NCBI GenBank assembly: GCA_022606425.2
Contig: JAHDVF020000729.1
Coordinates: forward strand, 1 to 64,000
DNA length: 64,000 nt
Direction of reading: 5' to 3'
DNA from: Lepidostoma basale
Taxonomy: Eukaryota > Arthropoda > Insecta > Trichoptera > Lepidostomatidae
The notes under the pieces were generated by a model. That model was not told where the DNA came from, searched no databases, and saw nothing but the letters and a program-made list of their open reading frames with translations. Below, one piece after another: positions 1 to 10,940 of the stretch. The stretch's first letter is position 1. Each line of letters begins with the position of its first letter. A program made the translations under genes and the position numbers.

Positions 1-188
1 AATGTAAGACTTAATCATAAACCCTAAATCCCCCCTCACCCTCTTTCGGAGGGACACTCCGGGCCATACATTAAGCCCCATCATAAAACAACTACCAAAT
101 TACATTCCAACAATGTTTCCTACAGATATAAGAGGAATAGCCATTAGAGCTGAACCTCTGTAAGCCAGAAGATCCAAGTCCAAGTCCA
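1..188 (+). repeat. Dispersed repeat R1, 3' end with (CCAAGT)n tail
   Basis: This block recurs at 44627-44815 with a few substitutions (shared words include CTCTTTCGGAGGGACACTCC). Both copies stop in a short CCAAGT simple repeat, which is how many non-LTR retrotransposon 3' ends look. I read it as a truncated 3' UTR of an unidentified retroposon. It runs off the left edge of the window. Confidence 0.6.
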
Positions 189-292
189 AGTAGAGGATAT
201 CGTTCAGTGGAGTAGATCCAGAAGAAAATACTGGAGGGACCATGCAGCCCGAATGGGGGCGAAACGCCGTGATGGTTAGTTAGTTAGTTAGT
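189..292 (+). mobile_element. Fragments of LINE families E and A with (TTAG)n tail
   Basis: The first part translates to a family E RT tail (EDIVQWSRSRRKYWRDH), which resembles 13120-13190. It passes into the family A terminus GCCGTGATGGTTAGTTAG. The composite looks like two decayed retrotransposon ends joined together. Confidence 0.5.
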
Positions 293-465
293 TTTGTTTT
301 TTTGTATTGTATCGAATTTTAAATGCGTTTTTTATATTAGTCTTTGTCTATTTTTTATTATATATTTACACCAAAGATGGAGGTATCCTCCAAAACATGT
401 GTTTTTTAATATTTTGTGGATAATATAATAAATAAAGTTATTTTGACTTTTTTTGTTTTTACAGT
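293..465 (+). mobile_element. FB-B foldback element, right-half fragment
   Basis: It contains the FB-B core GATGGAGGTATCCTCC and flanking text matching the right arms at 5760-5918, 57235-57370 and 63180-63310. The left arm is missing. Confidence 0.55.
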
Positions 466-760
466 TGTTGTTTCTAGAGAAGTTGTTATCAGTTGTTTCA
501 GAGCACGTGTCTAGAGCGTTGTTTTAATCACGAAAAACAAATAAAGAGCACATTATTGCCGCTGGTACAAGAATCCATAGGACTTTAATCTCTACGAGAT
601 TACACGCTGCGAAATTGTCGCAAGATAATCTTTGGAGATACGCATGTGTCTCCAACTGATGACTATCAGTAGCGGAGACACAAATTACTCAGCTTAAATA
701 TACGTATATATAATATTATGTTTTTGTTTCCTCCTATTCTTATTCAACTTGTTGTTAACT
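466..760. other. No recognised feature
   Basis: AT-rich sequence with no persuasive ORF, RNA or repeat identity. The end of this stretch may belong to the family H element that follows. Confidence 0.4.
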
Positions 761-1129
761 TCATCGGCTATACCTCGTGTCCATGGAAGACTGTCCTTCA
801 CGGTTGTGGATCTGCATGTGACTGAAGAGCCCGATCCTGGACCCACATATTCTGGGGCATCTGGTGCGAGGGAAGACGGTTGTAATGGAGCCATCACCGT
901 CTCTCAGTGGTCTCTCCTTTCTTCTCCTCCTCGTTTCTGTGACATCGTCTCTGCGCTGTGTTTCAAAGTCCTGTGTGCCTTTATGTACTGTTCTCCACCT
1001 ACGTCTGTATTCTGCAGTCTTTTTCCAGCAATCGCAGTCGATGTTAATCTTTTGTAGGTTTCCTTTAAGGGAGTCCTTGAAGCGTTTCTTCTGAATAGTT
1101 GTTTTTTCACGAAACAGCTGCCGCGACAA
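761..1129 (-). pseudogene. Non-LTR retrotransposon C-terminus with C2H2 finger (family H)
   Basis: The minus strand reads open for about 110 residues. It starts near QKKRFKDSLKGNLQKINID, continues through WKKTAEYRRRWRTVHKG, and ends in a zinc-finger-like CPRICGSRIGLFSHMQIH. This arrangement is known from metazoan LINE-type pol C-termini: a short helical domain after the RT, a basic linker, then a single C2H2 finger. The RT itself is absent, so this is a 5'-truncated remnant. The first eight residues read into the adjacent MITE sequence and are not part of the protein. Confidence 0.6.
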
Positions 1130-1218
1130 TCACAAAAAGCTAATAATAAAAAAAACGTGATATTATAACTTCTTCTCAGTCGTATTCCTCATGATTCATG
1201 ATTGACACCCGTCAGTCT

Positions 1219-1798
<580 letters not shown>

Positions 1799-2331
1799 CT
1801 TTTAAAAAAAAGCGTCGTTTAATGGAAACTTTTGAATGGTAACTGTTTATATGCTTATTTTGTTTGTTGAGTCAAATTCGCGGCTCGATTGAGATGTATT
1901 GATTCAAGCGACTAACGATCGGAAATTAGCCAATGGCTGGCCGCTGTCAGGCCTCCTTCCCAGACCTTGGGGTCGCGGTCCAGCGAGCGGAGAGGCTGCC
2001 GACACGGCCGCTTCCCCGCGCCTATCGAGGGGTCAAATCATAAACAAAAACATTTGCGGTTCGAACATTTAGAACACCTCTTAATTACTGTTACCTTAAT
2101 TTAAAAAAAAATCATTAACACTCGATTTATGGTGTTCGATTCGTAAATTCCCACTGTGCTCGACTCGGTAGCATTGTCGGTGATCCACATAAGTGGACTT
2201 CGACGCTGAACCAGCATATTTCATGATGAAATATAGTACACGAATAACCGAAAACGCCTGACTTAGGACCTACTTATCAAAACTGATGAGTCGGGGCCTT
2301 TTAACTCTTACCACATCCCCCAAAGCATTAT
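1799..2331. other. Unassigned sequence with a GC-rich patch
   Basis: No coding region recognised. A GC-rich patch at about 1930-2035 (CCTTGGGGTCGCGGTCCAGC) stands out from its AT-rich surroundings but has no long ORF and no repeat partner in the window. Confidence 0.4.
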
Positions 2332-3015
2332 CAATCAATCAATCAAATCAGTTTATTTACTCAAAAGACATTACAAACAGCATAAATGTTTATGGCATAT
2401 ATTGAGTCTTCTTCTTCTTCTACTTTGCTAGCCTTCTTCTCTCCACTGCTGGATATAGGCCTCTTCCAATTTCTTCCACTCGTCTCTATCCTGCCCCTTT
2501 TGCATCTAAGATTTTCCAACCCTTTTGATAATATCATCGGTCCATCTCATCGGTAGCCTTCCGACACTTCGTCTATTTTCCCATGGTCTCCAACTGAATA
2601 TCCTGGGTGCCCATCTGTTGCCACCCTGTCTAGCCAAGTGTCTAGCCCATTGCCATTTCAATTTTGCCACTCGGTCCATGACGTCAGCAACCCTGGTGCG
2701 GCGTCTGATTTCTTCGTTTCTTATGCGGTCATGCAAGCTCACACCAAGTATCTGTCTTTCCATGGACCTCTGTGTACACTTGAGCCTGTGGACACTTTTT
2801 GCTGTAAGAGTTATCGTCTCTAGTCCGTATGTCATCATGGGCAGTATACACATATCGTAGACCTTTCTTTTGAGGCAGTATACACACATATCGTAGACCT
2901 TTCTATTGAGTACAGGTAAAATATTATACACATACAACATAATACCAGGAACGCATTAGTGATGGTTCGACATTAGGAAGACAAGATACTTTCTAAAGTC
3001 AAGAGTATTTGTCCC
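2332..3015 (-). mobile_element. LINE family D 3' end, split by a B insertion
   Basis: The segments 2332-2407 and 2912-3015 match the family D 3' end in inverse orientation (tail ATCAAATCAGTTTAT, then CTCAAAAGACATTACAAACA). They would be contiguous without the B element between them. A plus-strand D copy follows at once, so the two D ends form an imperfect inverted repeat. Confidence 0.75.
2408..2903 (-). mobile_element. LINE family B insertion (RTE-like), 5'-truncated, with TSD
   Basis: The minus strand encodes an RT C-terminal region: YGLETITLTAKSVHRLKC, then QRSMERQILGVSLHDRIRNE, then VAKLKWQWARHLARQ. Such modules are typical of RTE-grade LINEs. The 3' tail (AGAAGAAG) is at the left. An 8-bp duplication TATTGAGT flanks it (2400-2407 and 2904-2911). 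A local ~35-bp tandem duplication (ATATCGTAGACCTTTCT) occurs at 2841-2909, so residues are repeated there. It is dead: no RT active site remains. Confidence 0.85.
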
Positions 3016-3059
3016 CTGAACGTACTTTAACTAATATGAAAAGAATTATGAAAAGATCA

Positions 3060-4215
3060 CTGTGTTGGTTAGGACTTATGTAGGTATGGTTAACACGGCC
3101 GTGCTAGAGGGTGTTGGTATTTTTGTCCCTGATAGATTTCTCCGACAGCGACAGCACAGATTGTTTTACCAACCGGCCACCAGAACCAATGTGCCTCTGG
3201 TGACACCGGTGGGAAGAGCAATTAGTTTGCTGAACGCGGTCTCCTCGAAGATCGACGTCTTTTATATTAGTGAAGGTTCTTTCAGGGGACAAATACTCTT
3301 GACTTTAGAAAGTATCTTGTCTTCCTAATGTCGAACCACCTCTAATGCGTTCCTGGTACTTTGTTGTATTTTTATAATATTTTAACTAACTAACTAACTG
3401 ACCATCACGCCGTCTCCCCGGAGGGGTAGGCAGAAAGAATGGAACGCCACACTGTTCTGTCCTGACATACGTCTCTCGCTTCCTCTACATTCATACATCT
3501 TGTCATGCACGCACGTCGATTTTTCCGACTCCTCACGTGACCGACATTCAATATTTGATTGATTTGATCGTGCCACGTTTTCCTCGGCCTTCCTCTATTT
3601 CTAGCTTCGTTCACGCCGTTTACATATACCTTCTTTACCATTCTGTCCTCACTCATTCTTTCCATGTGTCCAAACCATCTTAATGACCCTTTCCTTATTT
3701 TGTTCATAACACTTTCATTCGCACCACATTCACTTCTTATACTTGCATTTGTCACTCTATCATAAACAGATTTGTCACATATTCGTCTTAGAGATCTCAT
3801 TTCTACTGCATTTATTCTACTTTCATCCTTCTTTTGCCAGTTCCATGCTTCACTTCCATACATAAGGGTACAAGAACACCATTGTGCACTGCCATCTTAG
3901 CTTTTTTGGATAGGCTTTTGTTTGCGATGACAACTTTAAGTGCACCATTTATTCTGTTGCCTGCCCCAACCCTTCTTTCAATATCCTTCTCCACCCTCCC
4001 ATCCTTTGTAAACATACTTCCTAAATAAACAAATTCATCCACTTGTTCCAGATTTTCACCGTTTACACTAATGTTGCAGACTGTCATGCTTCCTTCTTTT
4101 TCGAAAATCATTACCTTAGACTTATTCACATTCTATTATATTTTACCTGTACTTAATAGATGCCTTAAACGTTTTCCTGTTTGCAATGTCTTTTGAGTTA
4201 ATAAAGTGATTTGAT
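3060..4215 (+). mobile_element. LINE family D 3' end, split by an A1 insertion
   Basis: Translates to FVPDRFLRQRQHRLFYQPAT and PLVTPVGRAISLLNAVSS, the conserved C-terminal end of D. The 3' UTR resumes after the A1 insertion at 4138 (TTTTACCTGTACTTAATAG) and ends in the D tail GAGTTAATAAAGTGATTTG near 4215. Confidence 0.8.
3385..4137 (-). mobile_element. LINE family A1 insertion with TSD
   Basis: The minus strand carries the thumb part of the RT (FVYLGSMFTKDGRVEKDIER, then KKAKMAVHNGVLVP), followed after a frameshift by YGSEAWNWQKKDESRINAVE, KGSLRWFGHMERMSEDRM and GRPRKTWHDQINQ, and a stop. The 3' tail is (CTAA)n on the plus strand at 3385-3400. A perfect 8-bp TSD ATATTTTA lies at 3377-3384 and 4138-4145. 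The host is the D copy. It is 5'-truncated and lacks the YADD box. Confidence 0.88.
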
Positions 4216-4230
4216 TTGGAAAAAAAAACA

Positions 4231-4797
4231 CGTTTTCTGTGTCACAGAATGTCAGATCTATTAAGAAAAATAAGAAGAAATTGTTTGTCTTTGAAACAGC
4301 ACACTCATGCCAATTGCAAGTGTTATGTTTTCGTCCTCTTGGTGTCTATCGCTATCGGTTCCATTTCATTCACAATATTGCCCAACGCAACCGAGTGGCT
4401 ATCGATATTACGTCGCTTTTTTATTAATTTATTAAGATCAAAATCAAGGTTGGACAAATCGCCGGCGGTGAGAGCGGCCATAATATGCGCGGTGAGGAGT
4501 TGCCCAACCAATCGCTGATCTAGATTCGTCGGCCACTAAGTGCGAATTGCCGTATAGCCAATCAATCAATCCCTTTTTGGGTTAATACCATCGTAAACGA
4601 TAAAATACACCACCGCACGTTATTCGAACGTTATGACAAGAAAATAAAAATTACTTTGCTAAAAAAAAATCCGCGAGTAACGGTGATGTGTAATCAATAC
4701 ACATTTCAAAATTATTGATTTTAAATAGTAAAAAAACATACACTTATATTAATAGAGTCTAAAGTGTTAATTTTTAAAAGGGAAGAGCATGACAGGT
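4231..4797. other. No recognised element; short open frame on minus strand
   Basis: A 62-codon minus-strand frame at 4323-4511 (contains SNLDFDLNKLIKKRRNIDSH) looks protein-like but matched no family I know. The rest, to 4797, is AT-rich with poly-A runs and the start of a (TTA)n tract. Confidence 0.3.
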
Positions 4798-5056
4798 TAT
4801 TATTATTATTATTATTATTTTCTTGAATCGCTCTTTACATCATGACGGCATGAGCCAAATCGATGTAAAGGGTATTATAGCTATCATAGTGATTCTCGTG
4901 ACATGTGATAGGTAGCTAATCTATCGCCATTTTATTGTCACGTGAATTCTACAGACCGAAGACAGTGTGACAATCACACTGTTCTCGCCGGGAATCGAAC
5001 CCGAAACCTTCGGGGTGGCAGTCAATGCACTTACCACTCGGCCACAAAGGTTGTAA
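4798..5056 (-). mobile_element. tRNA-headed SINE1, near full length
   Basis: On the minus strand the head has a polymerase III A box (TGGCCGAGTGG) and B box (GGTTCGATTCC), preceded by CCTTTGTGGCC. The body includes TTCACGTGACAATAAAATGG and the end ATGATGTAAAGAGCGATTCA, with a (AAT)n tail. Copies of the same structure occur at 6808 and 27660. It is not a tRNA gene: there is no complete cloverleaf and it continues into a shared body. Confidence 0.88.
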
Positions 5057-5190
5057 TATAAAGGTTGTAAGTGTGAACGAAGAGAACTTGGAGCAGGTGA
5101 GAGAATTTGTTTATTTAGGTAGCATGTTCACAGCGGATGGCCGAACGGGCAGTGATGTGGAGAGAAGGGTTGGTGCGGGTAACAAAGTGC
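5057..5190 (+). mobile_element. LINE family A RT thumb fragment
   Basis: Translates to ENLEQVREFVYLGSMFTADG then ERRVGAGNK, the same segment as 3960-4070 in the A1 copy. Both ends are truncated. Confidence 0.8.
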
Positions 5191-5486
5191 TACTACTCCA
5201 TTTTGACGTTGCTACCATCTTCCCCACCCGCTGCCATTTCTGAGTCTGCTGGCGTTCCTCGGACGCCTTCATCCCTTGTTTCTCATACTGCCGTCGACAC
5301 CGCCTCCTCTTGCCCCGTCGTCGCCATCGCTGCCAACAACCTGTTTACTCCAACGCTTCATGACCCAACCCATTCCTTTTCACCATCCTTATTCCAAACT
5401 GTATCTCAACCCTTTTGCCATATCGGCCCCCACCTAAGGCCACTCCCTGTCACCATCCCTCGGTCTCCTCCTCAATCGGTATAGTT
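5191..5486 (+). other. Ser/Pro/Thr-rich open stretch, unrecognised
   Basis: The frame stays open to a stop at 5484 and is rich in Ser, Pro, Ala and Thr (for example SESAGVPRTPSSLVSHTAVD). It could be a piece of a LINE ORF1 or chance. No domain is recognisable. Confidence 0.3.
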
Positions 5487-5975
5487 AAATATACTTAGGA
5501 AATTGAAAATAACTTGGTTTAATCCACTAATTATTAAAAAAAACACGACATGTTTCGGAGGATACCTCCATCTTCAGGTGTAAAAATATAATAAAAACTA
5601 AACAAAGAAAGACTAATATAATAACGCGTTTAAAATTCGATACAATAATTCAAATTAAAAATAAAAATAATTGTTAGTACCTACTTATAACAAATACCCC
5701 AGTTTAATTTTTGAAATTGAATTATTGCGTCGAATTTTAAATGCCTTATTTTAAATGTCTGTCTTCGTCGAATTTTAAATGTCTTTCTTTGTTTAGTTTT
5801 TATTATATTTTTACACCTGAAGATGGAGGTATCCTCCGAAACATGTCGTGTTTTTAAATATTTTTTTAAATAATTAGTGGATTAAACAAATTTATTTTCA
5901 ATTTCCTAAGTATATTACTATGGAATTCCACAGTGTTAATATGCCTTAGCGTTCAATGAGTTGGTATAGTCAAAG
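5487..5975. mobile_element. FB-B foldback element, copy 1
   Basis: Long inverted arms of about 140 bp (5490-5640 against 5757-5918) carry the perfect core GGAGGATACCTCC next to ACATGTTTCG. The right flank ATGGAATTCCACAGTGTTAA followed by CTTAGCGTTCAAT is also shared with the copies at 56945 and 62876, so the unit extends past the arm. It is non-coding. Confidence 0.75.
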
Positions 5976-6115
5976 TACTAAATAATTTTACTAAATAAAT
6001 ATTTAAATATATTTTATCTAAATTTGGTCAGTTTTTTCAAGATTTTGTCCATTTGTTATTACAAATATAAATTAATTATTGAAGTTAAACTTATTTGATT
6101 GTCCTTATTTATATA

Positions 6116-6306
6116 ATTCTTCTGTACGGGCGTATGTAGTTGAACTCCTAAACGGCTGGACCGATTTTGATGATTTTTTTGTGTGTTTGAGTGGGTTCCT
6201 GAATGGTTTACATTCACAATTGGACCCGGCAGTTGGCGCTATGTTTTGGTTCTGGGTAAAAACAATATTTTCGTTTGGGCAGGATAACGTCTGTTGTGTT
6301 CGCTAG
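6116..6306 (+). mobile_element. Non-autonomous Helitron, 3' part
   Basis: The text CTAAACGGCTGGACCGATTT and the end GGATAACGTCTGTTGTG followed by CGCTAGT are the familiar pattern of short insect Helitrons, which end in CTAG and insert next to T. No Rep/helicase coding is present, and the 5' TC end is uncertain. Confidence 0.6.
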
Positions 6307-6713
6307 TTTATAATAGATTCTTAATATACATAGGTACTACTATATCCTCCAAAATACCTTCCTCTCACCTCCAACAATATCCAATCTCATCATCCAAACT
6401 AGAAATTTCCAACATGTCGGAAAGCAATAGCCTTCGGGCTGGTAGTAAAGACAATATCCAAGAATATTACCGTTATTAAATAGGTGTTCGATTATTCAAA
6501 TATCTTGTTTATTAAATAAACATATAATTATTCAAATGCTGCCATTATCATAAAACTTTCAATTATCCAAGATGACCGTTATTAAGGCATCGTTCGAAAT
6601 TCAAATGATTCAATTAGACGACAAGTATTCTGAAACTTATGAATGAAATTGAAGCAGGGAACTGGCATAAATGAAGAGAGTGAACCATCTTAAATATAGT
6701 AGAAATAAGATCA
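6307..6713. other. No recognised feature
   Basis: Low-complexity AT-rich sequence. The phrase AGCAATAGCCTTCGGGCTGG at about 6424 resembles AGCAATAGCCCTCGGGCTGA at 19891, a possible shared retroposon 3' end. Confidence 0.35.
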
Positions 6714-7343
6714 TTGAGATTAATGAGGTTAAAACAAAGTTGCGGTGCGAATGATGGTGTTATGAACAAAATAATGAAAGGATCATTAAGATGGTTTGGA
6801 CATTTCGACGACCTTCGTGGCCGAGTGGTAAGTGCATTGACTTCCACCACGAAGGTTCCGGGTTCGATTCCCGGCGAGGGCAGTGTGATTGTCACACTGT
6901 CTTTGGTCTAGTGTAGAATTCACGTGACAACAAAATGGCGATAGATTAGCTACCTATCACATGTCACGAGAATCACTATGAAAGCTATAATACCCTTTAC
7001 ATCGATTTGGCTCATGCTGTCATGATGTAAAGAGCGATTCAACAAAAAAATAATAATAATAATAATATGGAAATAATGAATGAAGAAACAATGGTAAAAA
7101 AATATATGTTAACGATGTAAATGGAACCAGAAATAGAGGAAGACCGAGGAAAACGTGGCACGATCAAATAAATCAAATATTGAATGACGGCCATGTGAGG
7201 AGTCAGAGCATGACACGATGTATGAATGTTGAGAAAGCGAGAGAAATATGTCCGGAAAGGAAAGTGTGGCAGTCAATTCTTTCTGCCTACCCCTTCGGGG
7301 AGACGGCGTGATGGTTAGTTAGTTAGTTAGTTAGTTAGGTTAA
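6714..7343 (+). mobile_element. LINE family A1 copy split by a SINE1
   Basis: The 5' piece (to 6807) encodes GVMNKIMKGSLRWFGH. The 3' piece resumes at about 7062 with the ATGGAAATAATGAATGAAG text and runs to GACGGCGTGATGG followed by five TTAG units. Frameshifts abound, so it is a dead copy. The SINE interrupts it exactly within the 'FGHMER' coding segment. Confidence 0.85.
6808..7061 (+). mobile_element. tRNA-headed SINE1 inserted in A1
   Basis: It starts GACGACCTTCGTGGCCGAG and has A box TGGCCGAGTGG and B box GGTTCGATTCC. The body is shared with the copy at 4798, and it ends AGAGCGATTCAAC plus (AAT)n. Orientation is the same as the host LINE. The host sequence is continuous on both sides, which shows an insertion. 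Confidence 0.9.
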
Positions 7344-7368
7344 AACAATTTAATTTCTATAAATCACT

Positions 7369-8026
7369 GACTAACTAACTAAACATCACGTCTTCTATCC
7401 GAAGTGGTAGGCAGAAATTATGAACTGACACACGGTTCTTTCTTGACGTACTTCTTTTGTTCTTCAACATTCATACATCGTGTCATGCACGCACCTTGAT
7501 TTCTCTATAACCTCAATTGGCCATCATTCATACTAACTAACTAACCATCACGCCATTTCCACGGGGGATAGGCAGAGAGGATGGATCGCCACAACAATGC
7601 TCTGCTCTGTCCTGGCATACCTCTCGGGATTCCTCTACATTCATACATCGTACCATGCACGCACGTCGATTATTCCGACTTCGAATGTGGCCGCCTTTTA
7701 GTAATTGATTAATTTGGTCTTGCCATGTTTTCCTCGGTCGTCCTCAGCTTTTTTATCCACTCAAGCTGCTTGTGTCCAACTTTTTATCCATTCTATTCTC
7801 ATCCATTCGTTACATATGTCCAAACCATCTCGGAGATCCTTTTTTAATTTTATCCATGATGCAGTCATCTGCCTTACATCGTTCGGTATTCTATCATACA
7901 ACGTTTTCCCGCACATTCATCTTAGTGATCTCATTTCTACGGCGTTTATCCTGCTTTCATCCTTCTTTTGCCAGCTCCAAGCTTCACTTCCATACATGAG
8001 GGTTGGCACTAGAACTCCATTGTGAC
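7369..8026 (-). mobile_element. Two LINE family A ends in minus orientation
   Basis: Two 3' ends begin with (CTAA)n on the plus strand. One starts at about 7369 (short A1-like remnant to about 7525). The other starts at about 7527 (A2 type) and runs to about 8026, where the coding text HNGVLVPTLMYGSEAWSWQ is readable. Both are 5'-truncated and riddled with frameshifts. Confidence 0.8.
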
Positions 8027-8109
8027 GTTGTGTCAAAATGAATATAATACACATAACATACTCGTAAATCATCAAATAGAAAGATATGAACCTCTTTAAA
8101 CGATCTTTA

Positions 8110-8560
8110 AATGATGCATAGGTCATTTGGAAAACTCCACATCGGCTGACTCAAGAACACCATACCTCGAGTCACGGTATGTTTCTCCATGACATTTGAC
8201 ATGATCTGTTGCTCCTCCTGTGAGGTAGACTTATAACTGTCCTTCCATCTTTTAGAAGGTATTCCACGAGGAGAGTCTGTGGTCTCCATTCTTTGGACAT
8301 GACCGTACCAGTCCCTTCTTCGCTGTCTACTCCATCTTATAATATCAACCTCACATATCTCCTCACGCAATCGTTCAGTGTTTTGCCTGCTTTCGTCCTC
8401 AGTGTCTTCATCTAGGAAGTCCTCAAAACTTGTTTGGTCCTGTCTGTGTCTTCCCTTGCCTTAACGCCATACGAGTATGTGGCCTTGTCTTTGTTTTTCC
8501 ATATTGTGGATTTTAGAGCTCCAGAGATGGCAACTACCTTGTTGACTTGTTTTCAAAATT
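8110..8560 (-). mobile_element. LINE family E RT tail fragment
   Basis: The minus strand gives REEICEVDIIRWSRQRRRDW, then YGHVQRM, then a KRWKDSYKSTSQEEQQ-like end. The same organisation appears at 13080-13270. It is decayed and 5'-truncated. Confidence 0.65.
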
Positions 8561-8818
8561 TAACCCACGGATTTCGCCAGTACCCTATTCATGCACGTTC
8601 GGGTTAAGTGGTACCCCGAAGGTCCTCATTAGTATGCAGAGAACGCCTCTATACTATAATACAGTAACGTTATGAGGGATTATGACAGACACAATGAATA
8701 AAGAATAGCTTCACCATTACCATGACCACAGAGCGGTGAAATATATGTCACAAGCCGTTCTGAGTAATCAAATGCCCGGTGGACGGTTTTTCAAACACAG
8801 TTTCATCATTTCATCATC

Positions 8819-8888
8819 TCATTAAACAAGTTGAACCATTTCAGATATCTCAGCTCTGTTTTTACCAATGATGGCACTATTGATAATC
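8819..8888. repeat. Local repeat S1, copy 1
   Basis: A ~65-bp block with CATTAAACAAGTTGAACC and CAGCTCTGTTTTTACCAATG, repeated at 10341-10406 and 10750-10829. It marks a local duplication across 8.8-11.3 kb. Confidence 0.8.
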
Positions 8889-9600
8889 AAATCAAAATAA
8901 TTTATTAACTCAAAAGACATTACAAACAGCAAAATATTTAATCCATCTATTGAGTACAGGTAAAATATTATAAAAATACAACATAAAACCAGGAAAGTCA
9001 AGAGTATTTGTCCCTTGAACGTACCTTCATTAATATGAAAGACGTCGATCTCCGAGAAGACTCTTCCCACCGGTGTCACCAGAGGCAGATTGGTTCTGGT
9101 GGCCGGTTGGTAAAACAATCTGTGCTGTCGCTGTCGGAGAAATCTATCAGGGACAAAAAGACCTACACCCTCTAGCACGGCCGAGTTCTCGTAATATCCC
9201 CTGATTAATTTAAAGAAATGGGTAATGAGATGCTCATCTCTTCGAAGCTGTAAAGAATTAGTTTCGAGCATTCGTAAAAAAAAGCCATGGGATAGAGCCA
9301 CGGATAACTACCATACTCCCTCGTGTACAGATACCTCGGAAATTTTTTCTGAACCCTCTCCAGCATAACGGAATATCTCGCCTCGTGAGGACTCCATATC
9401 ACAGAACCACTTTCGAGTCTGTTACCAGCCAACACATTGTTTAGGACTCTGAGCACATTGGGATCTCTGAAAACTCTCGCGGTCCGAATGATGAAGCCCA
9501 ACATCCTCAGTGCAATGTCACAAATCCTCTCGATATGTGCACGAAAAGTCAGCCTACTCTCATAGATGATTCCGAGATCCTTCATCGTAGATAATGACGT
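8886..9600 (-). mobile_element. LINE family D, about 700 bp of 3' region
   Basis: The minus strand reads MKDLGIIYESRLTFRAHIER, then WSPHEARYSVMLERVQKKF, then TREYGSYPWLYP, then a frameshift, then GLFVPDRFLRQRQHRLFY. The 3' tail AATCAAATCAAAATAATTTA is at the left. It covers the RT thumb and C-terminal segment. A deletion removes the NAVSS-type piece relative to 3230. Confidence 0.85.
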
Positions 9601-9605
9601 AGAGC

Positions 9606-9700
9606 ATAGAATTTACACCTGAAGATGGAGGTCTCCTCCGAAAGAACTCGTGATATTTAATATTTTACTGGATAATAAACAACGTTTTTTTTTTTAAATT
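9606..9700 (+). mobile_element. FB-B arm fragment
   Basis: TTTACACCTGAAGATGGAGG, then CTCCTCCGAAAGAACTCGTG, followed by a GGATAATAAAC-like end. This matches the FB-B right arm with mutations. The sister segment near 11090 lacks it. Confidence 0.55.
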
Positions 9701-9702
9701 TC

Positions 9703-9812
9703 CAAAGTGGTTTGTTAGTTAGTTAATAAAAACTTAAGTTTTGAAATGTGTAGTGATTACGCATCACCGTAACACGTGTGTATTTTTTTAGCGCAGTAAG
9801 GGAAGGTTAAAC
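9703..9812. repeat. Local repeat S2, copy 1
   Basis: Shares TTCCAAAGTGGTTTGTTAGT and ACGCATCACCGTAACACGTG through GGGAAGGTTAAACT with 11133-11262. In this copy a LINE A1 has inserted directly after TTAAACT. Confidence 0.8.
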
Positions 9813-10340
9813 TAACTAACTAACCATCACGCCGTCTCTCCGAAGGGGTAGGCAGAAAGAATGGACTGCCACACTTTCCTTTCCTGACATATTTCTATCG
9901 CTTCCTCAACATTCATACATCGTGTCATGCACGCGCGTCGATTTCTCTGACTCCTCACATGACCGACATTCAATATTTGATTTATTTGATCGTGCCACGT
10001 TTACCTCGGTCTTCCTCTATTTCTGGTTCCATTTACATCATTAATATATAAGTTTTTTACCATTCTTTCTTCATTCATTCTTTCCATATGTCCAAACCAT
10101 ATTAATGGTCCTTTTATTATTTTGTTCATAACACCATCATTCGCACCGCATTCACTTATTACATTTTCATTCGACACTCTATCATACACAGAGTATCTGT
10201 CTAAGAGATCTAAAAGTTGATTAAATCTAAGAGTTGAGGAAGCGAGAGAAATATGGCAGGAAAGAAAAGTGTGGCAGTCCATTCATTCTGCCTACCCCTT
10301 CGCGGAGACGGCGTGATTAGTTAGTTAGTTAGTTAGTTAT
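9813..10340. mobile_element. Two LINE A1 fragments head-to-head, 3' ends outward
   Basis: 9813-10215 is a minus-strand A1 with its (CTAA)n tail at the left and codes for SECGANDGVMNKIIKGPLIW and related text. 10216-10340 is a plus-strand A1 end ending in (TTAG)4. Both carry their own 3' tail, so this is two insertions or a rearrangement, not a twin-primed single copy. Confidence 0.75.
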
Positions 10341-10750
10341 AAATTATCCCATTAAACAAGTTGAGCCATTTCGGATATCTCAGCTCTGTTTTTACCAATG
10401 ATGGCATATCTGTGTATGATAGAGTGCCGAATGAAAATATAAAAAGTGAATGCGGTGCGAATGATGGTTTGGACATATGGAAAGAATGAGTGAAGAAAGA
10501 ATGGTAAAAAAAATATATCTTAACGTTGTAAATGGAACAAGAAAAAAAGGAAGACCGAGGAAAACGTGACACGATAAAATAAAAAAATATTGAATGTTGG
10601 CCATGTGAGCAGTCAGAGAAATCGACGCGCGTGCATGACAAGATGTATGAATGTTGAGGAAGCGAGAGAAATATGTCAGGAAAGAAAAGTGTGGCAGTCC
10701 TTTCACTCTGCCTACCCCTTCGGGGAGACGGCGTGATGGTTAGTTAGTTA
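10341..10750 (+). mobile_element. S1 copy 2 followed by internally deleted LINE A1
   Basis: S1 occupies 10341-10406. The A1 part starts at TCTGTGTATGATAGAGTGCC, skips the NKIMKGSLRW coding piece (GATGGTTTGGACATATGG directly follows GTGCGAATG), and ends GGCGTGATGGTTAGTTAG. Confidence 0.75.
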
Positions 10751-10905
10751 TAAATTTTCCCATTAAACTAGTTGAGCCATTTCAGATACCTCAGCTCTGT
10801 TTTTACCAATGATGGCACTATTGATAATGAACTACAAAGAACTACATATGGAAAGAATGAATGAAGAAAGAATGGTAAAAAAATATATTTTATAAAATAT
10901 ATATA
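10750..10905 (+). mobile_element. S1 copy 3 and a short LINE A1 scrap
   Basis: S1 copy 3 (10750-10829) also follows a TTAG tail and AGTTATAAATT, like copy 2. The A1 scrap contains ATGGAAAGAATGAATGAAG. This supports tandem duplication of an S1-A unit. Confidence 0.65.
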
Positions 10906-10940
10906 AAAAAATATAATATACTTTGTAGTTTGTTTCTTTG

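Noticed and set aside
6808..6890. tRNA gene-like sequence (A and B boxes), also at 4990, 27660, 47789 and 48605
   Set aside because: The boxes belong to the heads of repeated SINEs with a shared 3' body. The same sequence recurs several times and does not complete a canonical tRNA.
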